From Ceriagrion tenellum (taxonomy: Eukaryota > Arthropoda > Insecta > Odonata > Coenagrionidae), in contig OY720633.1 of assembly GCA_963169105.1 (NCBI GenBank), positions 160,037,780 through 160,101,779 of the forward strand: a stretch of 64,000 nt of DNA. The letters run 5' to 3'. The notes below the pieces were generated by a model. The model had not been told where the DNA came from. It did not search any database and saw nothing but the letters and a program-made list of their open reading frames with translations. The translations under genes and the position numbers were made by a program. This document shows, piece after piece, positions 41,301 through 55,461 of this stretch (positions are counted from its first letter, which is position 1; each line of letters starts with the position of its first letter).

Positions 41301-44300
41301 TTAGGAAACTGAAATCAAATTGAAATTTACTTCAGGCTCAAACAACACATTTTTCATTTCTAGATCATTACCACTATGTCATTCCAACATACTGAGAACT
41401 GCAGTACCCTGTCCACAAACTTTAATACTACCTTTACCGAGAGTAACATTTCCACCACCCAGAGTGAATGATGAAAACAATTCCCTCCTCGAAGGCATGT
41501 GCTCAGTCACAGCTGAGTCCAACAACCACATATGAGGACCTTTTACCACAGACAAAGCATACAAACTTACACAACTTATGGTCCTTTTTTCCTACTTCTC
41601 ATTCACAAGATTGTCTTTAATTTTACTTAAATTCTTACATGTGCAATCAACAGCCCAATGTCCCCATTCCCGACAAGCATAGCACTGCACTCCAGGACAC
41701 ACTTTACTAATATGACCAGATTTCTTACATTTAAAGCAACACCTGGTATTCCCCTCTCTCTTCTCCATTGCAGCAGGTTGACATTTCACCTTTGGCACCT
41801 TGGACAGACTCTTCTTGGCCCTCTTGGTAAGGAGTGCAGTCTGACCATTCCTCTCTCCGGTCAGTTGTAGGCACTTCCTTTCCTCGTCCAGCAAACGTCC
41901 CTTAACTTTCCACGATGTCAACTGAGGTTCTTGGAAAATGTTTTGAATAAACACGTCGTATTCATCTAGCAGAAGGCCCGCCAGCAGAAAATTGGCCATG
42001 ACCTTGTCATTGAACTCTATCCCGCCCCTCTGCACTTTCTTATTCAGTCTTTGAATGGATGCTGCATATTCCTGCATGTTGATATCTTTGGTCTTGCTTA
42101 TTTTGACCATCTCTTTCAGGGTGTACAAAGCACAGAACTTAGTCAACGTGGCATGTATTTCTTCCAAAATTGCCCATGTTGCTTTCGCTCGTGTACAGTC
42201 TTTTATGTCCAGCAAAATCGTCAAACTCAGTTTTGTATAACACTGAGAGAGCTTTACAGTTGTCTTAATTGGTCAGCACTCAACTCATCATCATCGTCAT
42301 ATCCCAGTTCGACAGAAACTCAACAATTCTTATCAATTAAGTGTGCTTTCACTTGCAACTTCTACGCAAAATAATTTCCGTTTGACAATTTTGGTATATG
42401 AACGTCGTTACGATCCTCGGCACTATCTGCGATGATGACTAATACAATAATCTCAGTCAATTAATCGTATAATTCACTCAATTCAGTCTTACTTCACTTT
42501 TCAGCAAGTATCTCGTTCTACAGTCCATTCCGGGCCCCATAACCTGTTGTACAGATTATTCGTGCTATGAAAACATGTGTTCTTGTTGCAGAAACATACT
42601 ATATTTTACTTAAATTGTACAGCCATGAAGACCAACGTCTACACACATCACATGGTCGGACAGAATACAGGGAAGAACAACGGAACAAAAAAGAATTAAA
42701 ATAAAAAGCATTATGGGTAAAACTGTTACCCAGTGAGACCAACTGTCACATTTTGGAATACATACAAACTGGTGATGACATAGAAAAAACAATACAACAG
42801 ATCTTCCTCCAGGTTTGGTAATTGCTGGCTGTTTTTTCATTGGCGAAGACTAAGGTCTCCTCACCATACTTAAAGTGCTAATTCAAAATGGTACTCTGTA
42901 TCATTGCTGAACACTTTCAAAAAGTGTGGTTAAAAATTACTGACTCCATCCAGGCCATTTTCAGTGATTATTAATACATTCTTTGTTACATATTTGTATT
43001 TTATTCAGACACTGTTTAAGAATATATTGTTATTGGAACTGAAGTAAATGTTACCTTTATTCTGCAGGTTGGGCTTATGAAAGAAAAGTATGACCACAGG
43101 CTTTTACTAAAGCATTTACCATCAGACTTGAGGCAGTTTTTGGATCACATACAGAGCTTAGAATATGCTGATAAACCAGACTATGCTGTAAGTTTACTAT
43201 TTTATGCAATAGGAAAAATTGTAATGCCCATTATGTCTCATGTTTATCAAAGAAATATGATAATTTCATTTTTTATCTTATATATCACCACCTTAACTCT
43301 CATTATGTTGTCAATTAATGTATATATTTTTAAAACTTTACCTGTTATTCTGTGATTAGTGTATTCATTTATATGATATTTCTTGCCCAAATATCCATTC
43401 TGTTTATTAAATTTGTTTTAGATGTTGACTGGATTATTTGAAAGGTGTATGAAGCGAAGAGGAGTAAAGGAAAGTGATCCATATGACTGGGAGCGAACGC
43501 CAGCCATTGACAATTCAATAGCGCCATCCCCTCCAGCGGCACCCACAACAGCTACCTCGCCAGCAATTGTGGTTGGAGGCAAGACCACCACTGCTCCACC
43601 TCCTCCTCCGCCCACTTCCCGAAGAATAACAGACAACATGGTGGAGGATGAAGTTCCTCCAGTGACCAGCTTAGACAACAACCAAGAGAACATAGAACCT
43701 GACAACAGGAGGGAACTGGAGGCAAGACTTGAATTTGAGGTACTTGTAGTGGCATGTGACGGAGTTTTGCTGTGGGTAAGCTCCTGTGCAAGGCTGCTTG
43801 GCCATGGATAGAACATTTGGCTACATACTGGAGGATCCCAGAATCCAATCTTTCTCTACTCTTTGAACATTCTCCACTATAATCCAAGCATTGCAGTTTT
43901 CTGAGTGCCTCAATTTTGCAGGCCACAATGTGGGGCACAGGAAATGCTCCCCATCTCCCAGATTGTGAATTTCTTATACCTTCAGGCTTAGTGTAACCTC
44001 AATCTACATCACTCTTCATATTGATCCCTAAGTGAGTGAAGCTATGGAATATCAACAGGGTATTTATCCTGTATTGCGCTGCTTGCCAAAATCCTGACCA
44101 ATTAGGTAGGTTTATCCTATCCAATCCTGGAATATCAGGATCCTTGTTTTCTTTTTGAATTCCTAATAACTCTCTATCCTCAGCTACGTTTTCATTAAAA
44201 CTCTCTACTTTGGTGAAAGAGGAAATCAAGATTTGCCTCAGGGTAAATATTTCCAGTGTGTCATCTCTGAGTAAATTTTTTAAATTTAGTTCTGGTTCTA

Positions 44301-47300
44301 TCTACACTTTTCTATGGCTTTAGGCACCCCTTAGAGTTTGTTTTTACCTCCTCTTCGTCAAATCGTCTAACATTTTTTAACTGAGAAGAGATTTTCATCC
44401 ATCTTTGACACTATAACCCAATTTGGGCCGCAACCACATTCAGAATCACCTCCTCCTCCTTCACCTCCAATCATTCCTATTCATCGTTATCTCCTTCCAG
44501 TTGGTGGTTCCTAGGATATATTCATTCTTGATGTCCTTACATTGCTTGAATCATAGTGATTTTAAACATCTGTTCCAAGGCTTATTTAGAGGTTCCTGAA
44601 CTATCTTCATTTTTATGGAATGGGGTTGTTAGTCCCAGGTCCGACCCTGTAAGTTATTGATATGTAATGTTTGCTGAATGAAATAAGGGAGTGACCATTA
44701 TTACTCTCGTCTATCTTTCTCCATACTCTGTTCTGTGACCCTCTCGAGCAGATTCCTTCCATCAATGCATTCCATGGCATTTATATCCATCCCTTAAATC
44801 TGTTTTAGTTGTACAGTAGAGTGCCTATTATCCGTGGTAATGGAGGGAGAAGCCCAATCGGATAATCGAAAAGAAACGGATAATCCGTTCATTTTCCTAG
44901 TAGTTTTGCCCTTAGTTTCAGCACCATGGTTTCTTTGAGTTTTTAGCACACATTCCATTGAAATACTCGTTTTCCAGCCATTACATTTTACAGCCAATCA
45001 TTCATTCCATTTACTTCTCCAAAACATTTCACCAGCTAAAATTATGCCTATCTATTACAAGCATTGAAGACGGTCTATCATTTCACGGAAAATTCAGTGA
45101 TGAATCTTAATCTCTGACGCGCAATGCGTCCTGCTTTTTTATGCCTGACTACTATTTGCCCAGGAAAACTGTTTATTACGCAACGTATTACGCTCATTTT
45201 GTGGAATCTGAGACTATGCTGATCTGTAAAATTAGCCTCGCATTTTTTAACTTTCCGTATAAAGCCCGTCCCGATAACTGACCCTAAGTTGAACGACTAC
45301 AGTTTGTCTGAGTCAAATTCCTCCAAAGCTACAGCTCAACAAAGCACATACCTCTTCTTCGGAGATAAGGAGTCACTTCTCAGAGTTCCGACCCTTCCGC
45401 CTGGAGAGTGACCGGCTATTGAAGTAAACAAGTCAAGGTCACAGACCAGCCCTATTCCTGAACACATGAGGCCACGGATGCTACTTACCTCCTTTTCACG
45501 TGCACTCATGCTATCCAATTTTGAAGCATAGTTCAACAACTTGGCTTGATTTTTTTTTAATATCGCGCACTGTAGTGATTCCTATGCCACAATCCGTCAC
45601 TAAATTGGCCAGTGACTCTCCCTTGGACGCCCTTTCAATAATTCTTCACTTCTTGGAAATATCTAATACTATGCGCTTCCTCTTTCCTGCAGAATTACAC
45701 ATTTTGAATCAATAATTTTGCCGAAGCAAACTTGCCAAATGTAAAATGTCCACAGAAGCAATATAAACCGAATAAACTCGCACGCCATGGTCTCAAGTAA
45801 ATTGAGCACTGAGCAGAGAGTCAGTAGACTCACCATAATGCAACATTGTCATGTGCGTTTTTGAATTGCCTATTGCAGAAAAATCTTTTTTGTCGGCAAA
45901 AAGTAGCAAATTTGTTGACTTTAACACTGTATGCGACTCACTGTCTGTCCGCTGCTGTCTGCGAGCGTGGTCAGAAGTGGTAGCAGGTGGGGGGGAGAGG
46001 GAAGGGTTGGAAAAAGAGAGTAGGGGAGGGTAGAAAGGGAGAGCCAGGGAGAGAGGGGGAACTTGTTGAGGGACTGATCCTCGGATAATCCAACGGTCGG
46101 TTAATCGGACGTCGGATAATCGGCGCTCTACTGTAGTTGCTGGCATCTGTTGACCCAAACCATTGAAGAGTCTAGGGTGAGAGCATGGGAGATATGTGCT
46201 TGCAGATAATACCTTTCACACTTTTATAAGGCTTCTGGAGTGATATTAATCCTCATACTCTGCTAATGTTTGTGTTAGGTCAGATTCATTGCTATCCCAA
46301 GAAGAAGGAGATTTAACAAATTAATTGCTGTTGAAAATAAGCTTTTATTCTAAAAGGAGTTAATAAAACTAGCCTACCTCGCAAAATTCCAGTGCATGCC
46401 ACCTGGTACTCAAGTTGCATGTTTCAATGTTAATATGTTGTGATACTGGTGCTTGTTGTAGAAAGATTTTTTTTCTGTATAATAATATTCTATAAATTCA
46501 GTTTAGTTAGGTTGGGTCGTATAAATATTTTTTGGCATTGGCTATTGTCATGGGAAGAAACCTTTTACTGCTCAATAATTTTCTATATTTTGGTTGAACA
46601 CTGAATTCTTTCAGTGTTAGTTTAATGAAATGAACTAGTGTGTACTATATATTTTCCTAGTAAAAAGGTTCTTCATGGAACTAATTGTTAGAAGTCAATG
46701 TGTCAATTATGCAAGTGAAGTTCTTACTGAAAATTGATAAAAGGATGTCGATTGAAATTACTTTTGGAGGAACTGAGTGAATATTTACTACGCATTAATA
46801 CATATTTACTCTGTATCATGTTTACCTATTTTTGAATGCATTTTATTAATTTTTTAATTGTAAAATAATGAAAAAAATAGCTGTGGATGTAAACATTTCT
46901 GGATATAATGTATCTGAAGTCAAATCTACAGCTACTGAAGTCGTCTTGACTTTTCCACCTGGTTAGACATTTGTTGGCCTATGTTTCGATGAGTTCCTCC
47001 ACCATTGTCCTCCTTTCTAGAACAAAAATAAATAAATAATAAAATATGCTTAGGAAAGAAGTGAGCTTTACACTTTTTATAGAACTACCAACTTCATGAA
47101 TTTGACATTTTGGAAAAACAATCAGTAATGTACAATTTGCAGAGACATCACCCATTGATGATACTGTGCAATATTGTGGGGAATGCATTTGGTTTTGTTT
47201 GATAGTCTGTGAGAAGTGGAGGTAGCAAGGGTATGGCATAATATGCTGCAGCAAATGAGTTGAAGTCGAAATGCCTAACTTCACAATGGAAAAGAACGAT

Positions 47301-50300
47301 CTACTCATTATGGTTTCCATCTTTTATTTGCTATCATAATCCTTAAATTTGTTGTTTTGTTTTTCTATTGAGCTTGAATTAGATATAAATGTACCTCACG
47401 ATACTTGTCTAAGAAATATAGTATCTTTCAACTGATATTCCAAGAAAAAATGTCCTACTTAAACATTTATGGAGAAGTTAGATACGTCATTTTGTAAGTA
47501 TGGAAATTTAGTTGTCTTAATTATAAAAGAAAGGGTCTAATAATAGGATATTGGTCTCTCTTGGTGTAGAAAATACTTCTTACCAGATGAGCATTAATAG
47601 TATCAAAATATTTGTGAAAGAATAGTGTGCCACAAATAACTTTGACGAAGAGGAAATTCTATTCCCCAGAAGTTTATATTTATAATGACCAAAGGATCCA
47701 CAGTGACATGATGAGCAGAATTACTCAGAAAAAGTTAACACATTTATAGAAAACTCTTGCTTAAGTAGATTGTGTTATTGAGTGAGGTGTCAGAGGAGTT
47801 TACTCCAAATCAGAATCAAAATAGAAGACGTTTGAAAGCAGGGAAAGACATTGTGGGTTTGATGAGGAATAATATTGATTAATTGGATGGAGCAAATGTT
47901 TGATAATAAAGTCTTGTGCAATGGAGAGAAGGAAATGTGGACAGCAAAAAGCATTTATTTGAGAAGGTGCCAAAGGGGTAAAAGTATTTGGCTTGCTAAC
48001 TATAACATCCTGTTGAATGTAACAGAGTGAGAATGTGTGGAGAGACATGTAGATAGTGGCCACTGACTGAAAATATCAAAATGTTATGGAAGGCTCCATA
48101 GCGAGGCTGCATTAAAAAGCAAAGAAGCAATTAGATGAGAAAGTGAGAAACAGGAAGCCAATGTGCTATTTTAAGAGATGATTGCTCAATGTGAAGTAAT
48201 ATTTTTCTAAGGACTCGTAAAGAATCCTGGTTATTGGCCAATTTTATGATGTATTTTGATATTCTTCATGCATGAAGCTGTACTGTTATTCCCATGATGG
48301 TATTGAATCAATGAACCATTACTCTGGGGCTCATGAGGGAAAATTTTGGAGTATTGGTGTGAAATTTACTCACTAAAATGTCCACTTGTGCACCCATTAG
48401 GTCTGTGCAGCGAGAAACAATAGGCATCGACGTGGAGTGGATGGAGTTGTTCCTCCTGATGCAGGTGATACAGAGAGACTAGTTGTTGACCGCAATTGTA
48501 ATGCTAGTGTAGTCCTTGACAAAATGGAGAATGAAGTGCGAGGGGATGGCATTGGTGTGCGAACTCATCGGCAGAAGCGGGAGGAGGAACGAGGGAGCAG
48601 TGGCCGGGTTAGTGGTGGGGGAAGACAAAGGCCATCAGGGCGGACGTCGACCACTGGCAGCAGTGACCTTAGGAGAAAAGGAGGAATGGACACCTCGACC
48701 ACAGTGTCTCAGGTCTGTAGAGTTCCTCCAAAGAAACACAACTTTGATTCTGGCTCTTGTAAAGTATTTTTGTGGCATACCTTAATACCTATTGGTGTTA
48801 TGTCAAATGCATGAGAAAGTTTATACTGTTGATGCATATTGAGTAAGTTTCCAATGTTTCAAGATATATGTATATTTATTTACCAATCTCCATCCTTCTA
48901 CTAATTGTCTTAGTAACCTTAATCTGAAAGTTTCTTATCCCATAAGTATACCACATTTCCTACTGTTAGTATGTTATCATTATGTCTATCAAAAGTTAGG
49001 ATTTATGCTTAAATTAATCATAGAATACTGATATTTTTCTGATCCAAGTCACTTAAGTTTAATGTTTTCTTCATAGTTTCATCTAATTAATATTATTTAG
49101 TGAAATCTCAGATATAGCACAATGAATATCATCTGCTGGAGACATAAGCTTAAACACCTACAACATTTGATTCATTATAGTTTCATTTTGGGAATGCATG
49201 TTAATTTTTATTTGATAAAATGTATCAAAAGGAAACAAAGAGTCTGCTCTATTTCTAGAATTATTAAAAGAGATATTATTGTGTGCATGTAATTTTTACT
49301 CCTCCTAAGGTGATCCAAGTGCCGAAGTTTTTTAAAAGCTCATTGCATTATCATTTACTGATGGATATGCTATGAGTTTTGCTTGTTCATATGGATCATA
49401 AAATACCCGGCTTATAAATTTTGGAGTGTGGAAGGTGATTCTTTTGCTCCCATGTAGTTGTGATGAAAAGCCTGAGACATTTCCTTGTGATGATTTGAAG
49501 TGAAGATAGAAAATTTATTATACATTTCTTTGTGCTTACACAGAGTGCTCCTGTGAGGACAGCTGCCAAAGAGGAGGAGGATGAAGAGGAGGGCGAAGTT
49601 GACTGTGAGGGGGATGCTGTGATGGCTGGAGGTGGAGGTTCTTCGTCAGCGAGAGTCGAGGGAAGAGTGCATACGGGTGCTGAAACAGTGAATCCACCGG
49701 CAAGTGGCATAATCACCGAACTTCCTCGACCACAAGAAGTTCTCACTGATGGATCCCATCATTCTTTTGATGTTGGTAAGTCTATAGTAAGGCATGTTCT
49801 TGAGAAGCTTAACTTCAGCAATGGGGAAATAATAAAAGGCTGACTTTACAGTGGTGGTGTGCATTGTTAATTTGCCTCGGGTAGGCTCTCATTCTTCTGA
49901 AAGGTATACATCCTGCATGACACTAACTAGTAATTAATGGAATCCTAATTTATAACTGGAAAGGTAATGCTGAGAATGATATGTGATTGTAATTATTCAG
50001 CCATAGTTAAAATCTGCTCATCGAATGGATGACCAACCTGCGGTGCTCAAATAGTGATATCAAAAAATGTATTTCAAGTGTCTAACTATACAGTGCCATT
50101 ATTTCTGGGAAGTGGGACTGAGGTTCATAATTTCATATTTTCTAAACTTCATATTTGTTAATGGCACCTTGTATCTAGTGTGAGCTTTCCCTAGTAACAC
50201 AGACCATTGGCCCAACGTTGTTTTTTGGTCGGCATCGTTGGGTAAACGTTGGGGCTAGTTAGTTGGGGAGCCAACGTAATCCCTACGTTGGGACAACAAA

Positions 50301-53300
50301 ATTGTTTTACCAAAGCTATAACAAGAAAGCCGTTGCTTCACCAACTTGGGGCCAACGTTGGGCCAGCTTTTTTGTAACAGCAGTTTAATATGTTTTTTTC
50401 AACCATTAGCGTCATGTGTTTAGTGTTTTTCTTGGCTGTTATTTACGTTATTTGCTGTGATAATTGTAGACAAAAATGAGCATGGATACCACCCAAGTTA
50501 GTGTAGATTATGGACCTGGTTCAAATTCGATCAGGACTGACAGTTTTCCTTCATATAATAATTGAGTCTATGTCTTTTCAAGTTTCTAATTCAAATTAAA
50601 GAATAAGGTTAATATAAACATTGCTACAAATCAAACAAACTACTGGAAAAGCCGTTAACTTGGAATGGGATGTCAATTCTAATCCAAGCCAAGGGGAATG
50701 CTGTTTTATCTTACACCATTCTTGTGACAGTGCTATCTGTAAATGAACATGCAGTTGGTTTCTCTTGTATCCATTATCAAATGAGAATGATTGGGATGAT
50801 AAATGGTGTTCCTACATGCACTTCTCTCATTGCAATCATCATAAACCATGTGATAATCTATGATTGTTTTCATGGAAAGGTGTCAATATCATTTCTCCCC
50901 CTCAAACAAAATGAGCACCACCCAATACATATGGTAAGACTACCAGAGCCATCCTTGCGTGGTCTCAGGCGGAGAGTCAAAGTTATTGCCCCTTGTTCAC
51001 GTTGTAACCAATCTCTCAACTGTCTCCTCTCTTCTTTTCCTCCTAACTGCCATCAAGGCCCAGCATCCTGTGAATAAATGCTTGGAAAGCTTTGCTATGC
51101 AAAGCACTACAACTAGATTTTAATAGAAATAAAAAAATTGAATAGGGGATAATTACAAAGGAATGAGATCATCATCTTTTAGTGTATTGTCTGTAGATGT
51201 TTAACATTCAATATAATAATTGTTCTTTTTTGTAGCAATCCCATTCTTACGTGGTCACCACAATTGTCTGAGTCATCTCTCTTTTCTCAAATGAATTATA
51301 CTTTGACAATTTGTATTAGATTGCAATTTTTAAGCACAGTAGATTCATTTATAAGCTGTATCCGTAGTTAGGACTTCTGAAAATGAGAGTATAGCACCAA
51401 AGCACATCAGAATATCTCATGTTTTTTCGTGTTTTTTTCGATTATCGGCTTACCTTTCCTCCCCAAAAACACACCCTTCACCGTTAAAATCACACGCTCA
51501 ACTGGAAATGAGAATAATAAATGGAAAGGCAGGTACTTGCTCGAATCAGAACAGTGCATTAGGAACACCACTTGCCACTCTTTGGTTTCGGGGAAAGAAA
51601 ACCCTCCTCGCTGCTGGTGAGCTTCCAGCCCCCTTTAACACGGGGCCTTGGCTTCTCCAGCTCATGTTTCATTCGGGTGCTCCATCTTCTCAGATCGTCA
51701 ACCCGACGCAATAGCATGACAGTCATGTGGGGCAACAGTGTTGTCACATCGAGGATTTAAATACCCTGTTGTGCGGGTTGTGCCTGGAAGTGGTATGATT
51801 TTTTTGTAAGTAGCTGTACCCGGTATTACAGAAGGTTGGGCTCCGCATTCTCAAAAACGTTCCATAAGCCACCATTGGAATGGACTATCTGCAAGGTCTA
51901 AGTTTTATGTCCAGAATTTTGGCTTTAAAAATTTGAAACCCCCTTGTCCTCATCAATTGGAAAGCCTTGGCAGTTTAATTGGTTGTGATAGCCCATGTGG
52001 TAATTAGTATACCTCCCTGTAAACCTTAAGTTTCCTGTTTCTGGTCCAACCTTGGGCATGGCTATTGAATTAGTCTTCTGGTTGAGAAATTAGCAATGCC
52101 ATTTAACCTTAGTAGCCATGGCTACTGGGAACTGTAACCTACATTTTGAAAACCAGTGGTAGAAAAATTGAGAATGGTGTCTCATTAGGCAAGCAGGCTC
52201 ATTGTGTGTTGGTGTTAGGCATCTTTGTAAGTATTTATTTTTTGACATGAATGTCTTAGTGTCCAAAGAGAAAGAGTTGGCTACGTGACAATGGATGGTC
52301 ATGAGAATCAAGCCTGGAATATCTGGAAAGCATTTAGAATATCAGTAAATAAGTAGCATATTTTGAAAATTTTTAATAAATAACCTTGGGCTTTTAATTT
52401 TATGGAAAACATTTCTACGAGAAATGCTCAGTTCATGTTCACATTTTTTTATAAATGTTGTTAAATCATGTTGATTGGTTGTTTCTCATATGTTGTCCAT
52501 AACTTTGAGGTTTGACTTTATTGTAGCAGCACTACCTCCTGATGGTAATATGTTTGATTTTTGGAATACCTCATTCCAAACTTAGATAAATACATATGGT
52601 AATGCTCCTTGAAAATTGTTAGAAATAAGAGAAGGAAAGGTTCAAGAGTTTTTTTTTGCTGTTATTAACTACTCTTTATGTGTATGGATACAGGTGTAGT
52701 CTCTCCTGGTGAGAGGCATCAAGTACAGGCCCAGCGGCAGGGCCGACCTGGACAAGGGCAACGAAGAATGGGTGGCAACGAAAGGAGGGAGCCAAGGGTT
52801 CGAAGGTTTCACTCAGCAGGCTCTGGGACGCTGGGCGTGGCACAGCATGGCGGGCGACCTACACCGCCTCCCTCCTCGAGGTATCACAGGGACCAGTCCA
52901 TCACGCAATTTGCTGTTATGGATGACGATAATGTGTCTGCTCTGCAGCAGGTCACCAGAGGCGGAGGGGGTGAGTAGTAAACTCTCGAGGTCTTTGAACT
53001 TCCCTTGCAGTCCAAAAGTAAGAAGAATTTAGGATTCAAATGAAAATAAGGAATAAAAGCCTGAATCAGTCTGGTTTATAAATTTTGATCGGGAGACAGT
53101 GCAGTGGGTGAGAGATGGTAAAATTTAAAATCCGGGATGGCTAGAGCTGTGGAGAAATTAGTCCGCATGGTTATCAGAAAAAGCAAAATTAAATGACTTA
53201 TTCCTGAGTTTGTGACTAAGAAGACTGAGGAACAATGGAAATGAGATAGTGTGATTACATAGCTCATGAGAAAATGAGCATGATTGTTATAAGCATGAAA

Positions 53301-55423
53301 TACTATTGGAAAATGGAGATGGAAGTATTGTAACCATTGCAAGAGATCAGTGAACATTTTTAAAATGAGTGAGAGGAAATCAAGGGTTTTAATGAATGAA
53401 AATATTTGGAGCACACTAGGAGTTAAAACTGGGAGATGTGAATATACCCAACTGGAAGTATAATTCTTCCACAAAAAATATGGCAGTTATGCTGTTCAAC
53501 AATGCTCCACACAAATTCCTTCTTGACTCAATATCATCACTTTTATGCACAACACATTAGCAAATATAAATAAATATCAAAATTCCAAGTTTGCTCTACA
53601 AATTGGAATCATTTTCAAAATCAATTTAGGAATATTATAACTTTTCGCAACTATGTTACTTTGTTAATTAATTATCTTTGTGGGAAATAACGCAATCAGA
53701 ATTTCATCATTCATAAGAATTAAGTATTACCTTACCTTAAATCGCATGAGCAAAGCTGGAAAATGGTGCGGAGTGTCCTTCAATTGCTCCACAAATGCAG
53801 AAAAGCAATGTTCACCCACGGGACATCAGGCAATGTGCATCCACTCTCCATTCATGTTCTCTCCATCTTTAAACTGGGTGCATTATGGTAGGACTACTTA
53901 GGTCACATTGGCATAGAATGCATTCATAGTTCTAATGCAAGCACAAATAATGAAGCTACTGATATTACTGCCCAAACAACATTGCAAAAATTTATTGATT
54001 TATTTTTTGTTTGTAAATATATATTTACATACCACTTAATGATTAATAATGATCCATCTGAAAGTTTTAACTTTCGTCAATGGGATAGATCATGAGAAAT
54101 AATGGTAATTTCCTTCACAACCATTTCATAACTAGTAACAAATCACTCTTTTGATGGAGATATTTATTACCGATCACATCGGTCCAAAGATATTGCCAGG
54201 AAATTTTTTTCATTGTATTAATTAAAAATAACCTACTAAAAACGTTTTTTCAGCAATATATTACCATCTGAAAGACTCAATATTGTGTGATGGGGTTGGG
54301 ATAGGTTAGGGATAAAAAAGGAAAAAGAACACATATCGTTAACTTATCCCTATTTTCTTCCTAAGCACAAATGCCTTGTGCCAGCTGGGTATTTAGCATA
54401 TATTCAATATTTTTTTACTCAAGTCTATATATTTAACATTTGATATCATTAAATGCAAAAAAAACTCCAAAAAAATAAGTTCTCCAATAATTACCAAAGG
54501 AAACATGAAAAATGCCCTAGCCTAGAATTAAGAGAAAAAAAGGTTTGCTTTTGAGGCTTCATTCAATCTCCTCTGTGTGTGGAAAGGAAGGAAACAGTCA
54601 ATGTATAATCCTGCTATACATTTCATGTGCCCCATTCATGTGCACTGGTACAATTATCTTGGGCACTCCTTCACCACTGGGTGGTGGATTTCATGAGATG
54701 GTAGTACCCATGTATTTCATGAGGTACTCTGAAAAGAAGATTGGCAGATAGCAATGAAATGCTATCTATGAAACAATGTTGTATTATCGTATGATGAGAT
54801 TACAAACATCATTCCAGTCTTAGTGTTTTGTACATGTGACGAATTCAGGGTGATCTGTGAATCTCTCCAAGTACATCTGCACAGATGCCCAGTGGAAAGT
54901 GATTGAGTTGTATCTCTTCCTGACCTACTCATCAACAAACCTTGCTTTGTACATCATGGCACCTTGCATTCATGTGAAAATGGTCTGCCACAAATGCCTT
55001 CCCCTTAAACCTATGTGATATGGAATGTATTCCAGTCCATTCCATCTTTGTCCCCAATAAATTTATTGCTATTTCCAAAATTTCAGGTTCTAGCTTAAGG
55101 ATTCTCTGTTTTAGAGAATCTGTCGACACCAGATATCAGATACAATCTATGGCATGACGATTTTACTGATACAAATGAATTGTCCTCCCACTTCACCAAT
55201 ACAATGTTGTCTTTAGTGAATCTTTTGGTTTCAAAAGATCCTCATTTCATCTTGGACGTAGTCCCTGTTATTTTATCGGCAAAAATAACATAAAGATTTT
55301 TACCACATACTTTAATATGGCGGCTTCCACACAACACGAACGACACATACAGTAGAAGAAATAGAAAAAAGCATCACACAACTCTAAACAATTGACTATG
55401 ATATGGCACAATGTGACCAACAC

Positions 55424-55461
<38 letters not shown>

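Larger units (their letters stand above)
38073..42799 (-). mobile_element. Antisense copia LTR retrotransposon in Asator intron 5
   Basis: Two ~255-bp LTRs flank a primer-binding site, gag, protease, integrase, RT and RNase H remnants in copia order, all on the minus strand. Frames are broken by several stops and shifts, so it is dead. LTRs differ at many positions, so the insertion is old. The 5-bp flanks (AGCAG left, GATCT right) do not match, so the target duplication is lost or diverged. It lies between exons 37354-37452 and 43068-43187, opposite to the gene, which avoids its polyadenylation signal on the gene's strand. Confidence 0.93.

Noticed and set aside
38068..42804. Target-site duplication for copia element 1
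   Set aside because: AGCAG and GATCT do not match; no shift of the ends gives a convincing 5-bp pair.
43418..43938. Minus-strand frames of 128-132 codons over exon 43422-43739
   Set aside because: They mirror a GC-rich, codon-biased real exon; no family resemblance and no minus-strand splice context.
49396..49746. Minus-strand 116-codon Ser-rich frame
   Set aside because: Shadow of exon 49544-49775; the Ser run is the complement of the GAGGAG-type acidic codons.
52709..53032. Alternative 107-codon frame in exon 52694-52969
   Set aside because: Conflicts with the splice phase on both sides; the chosen frame joins both neighbours exactly.
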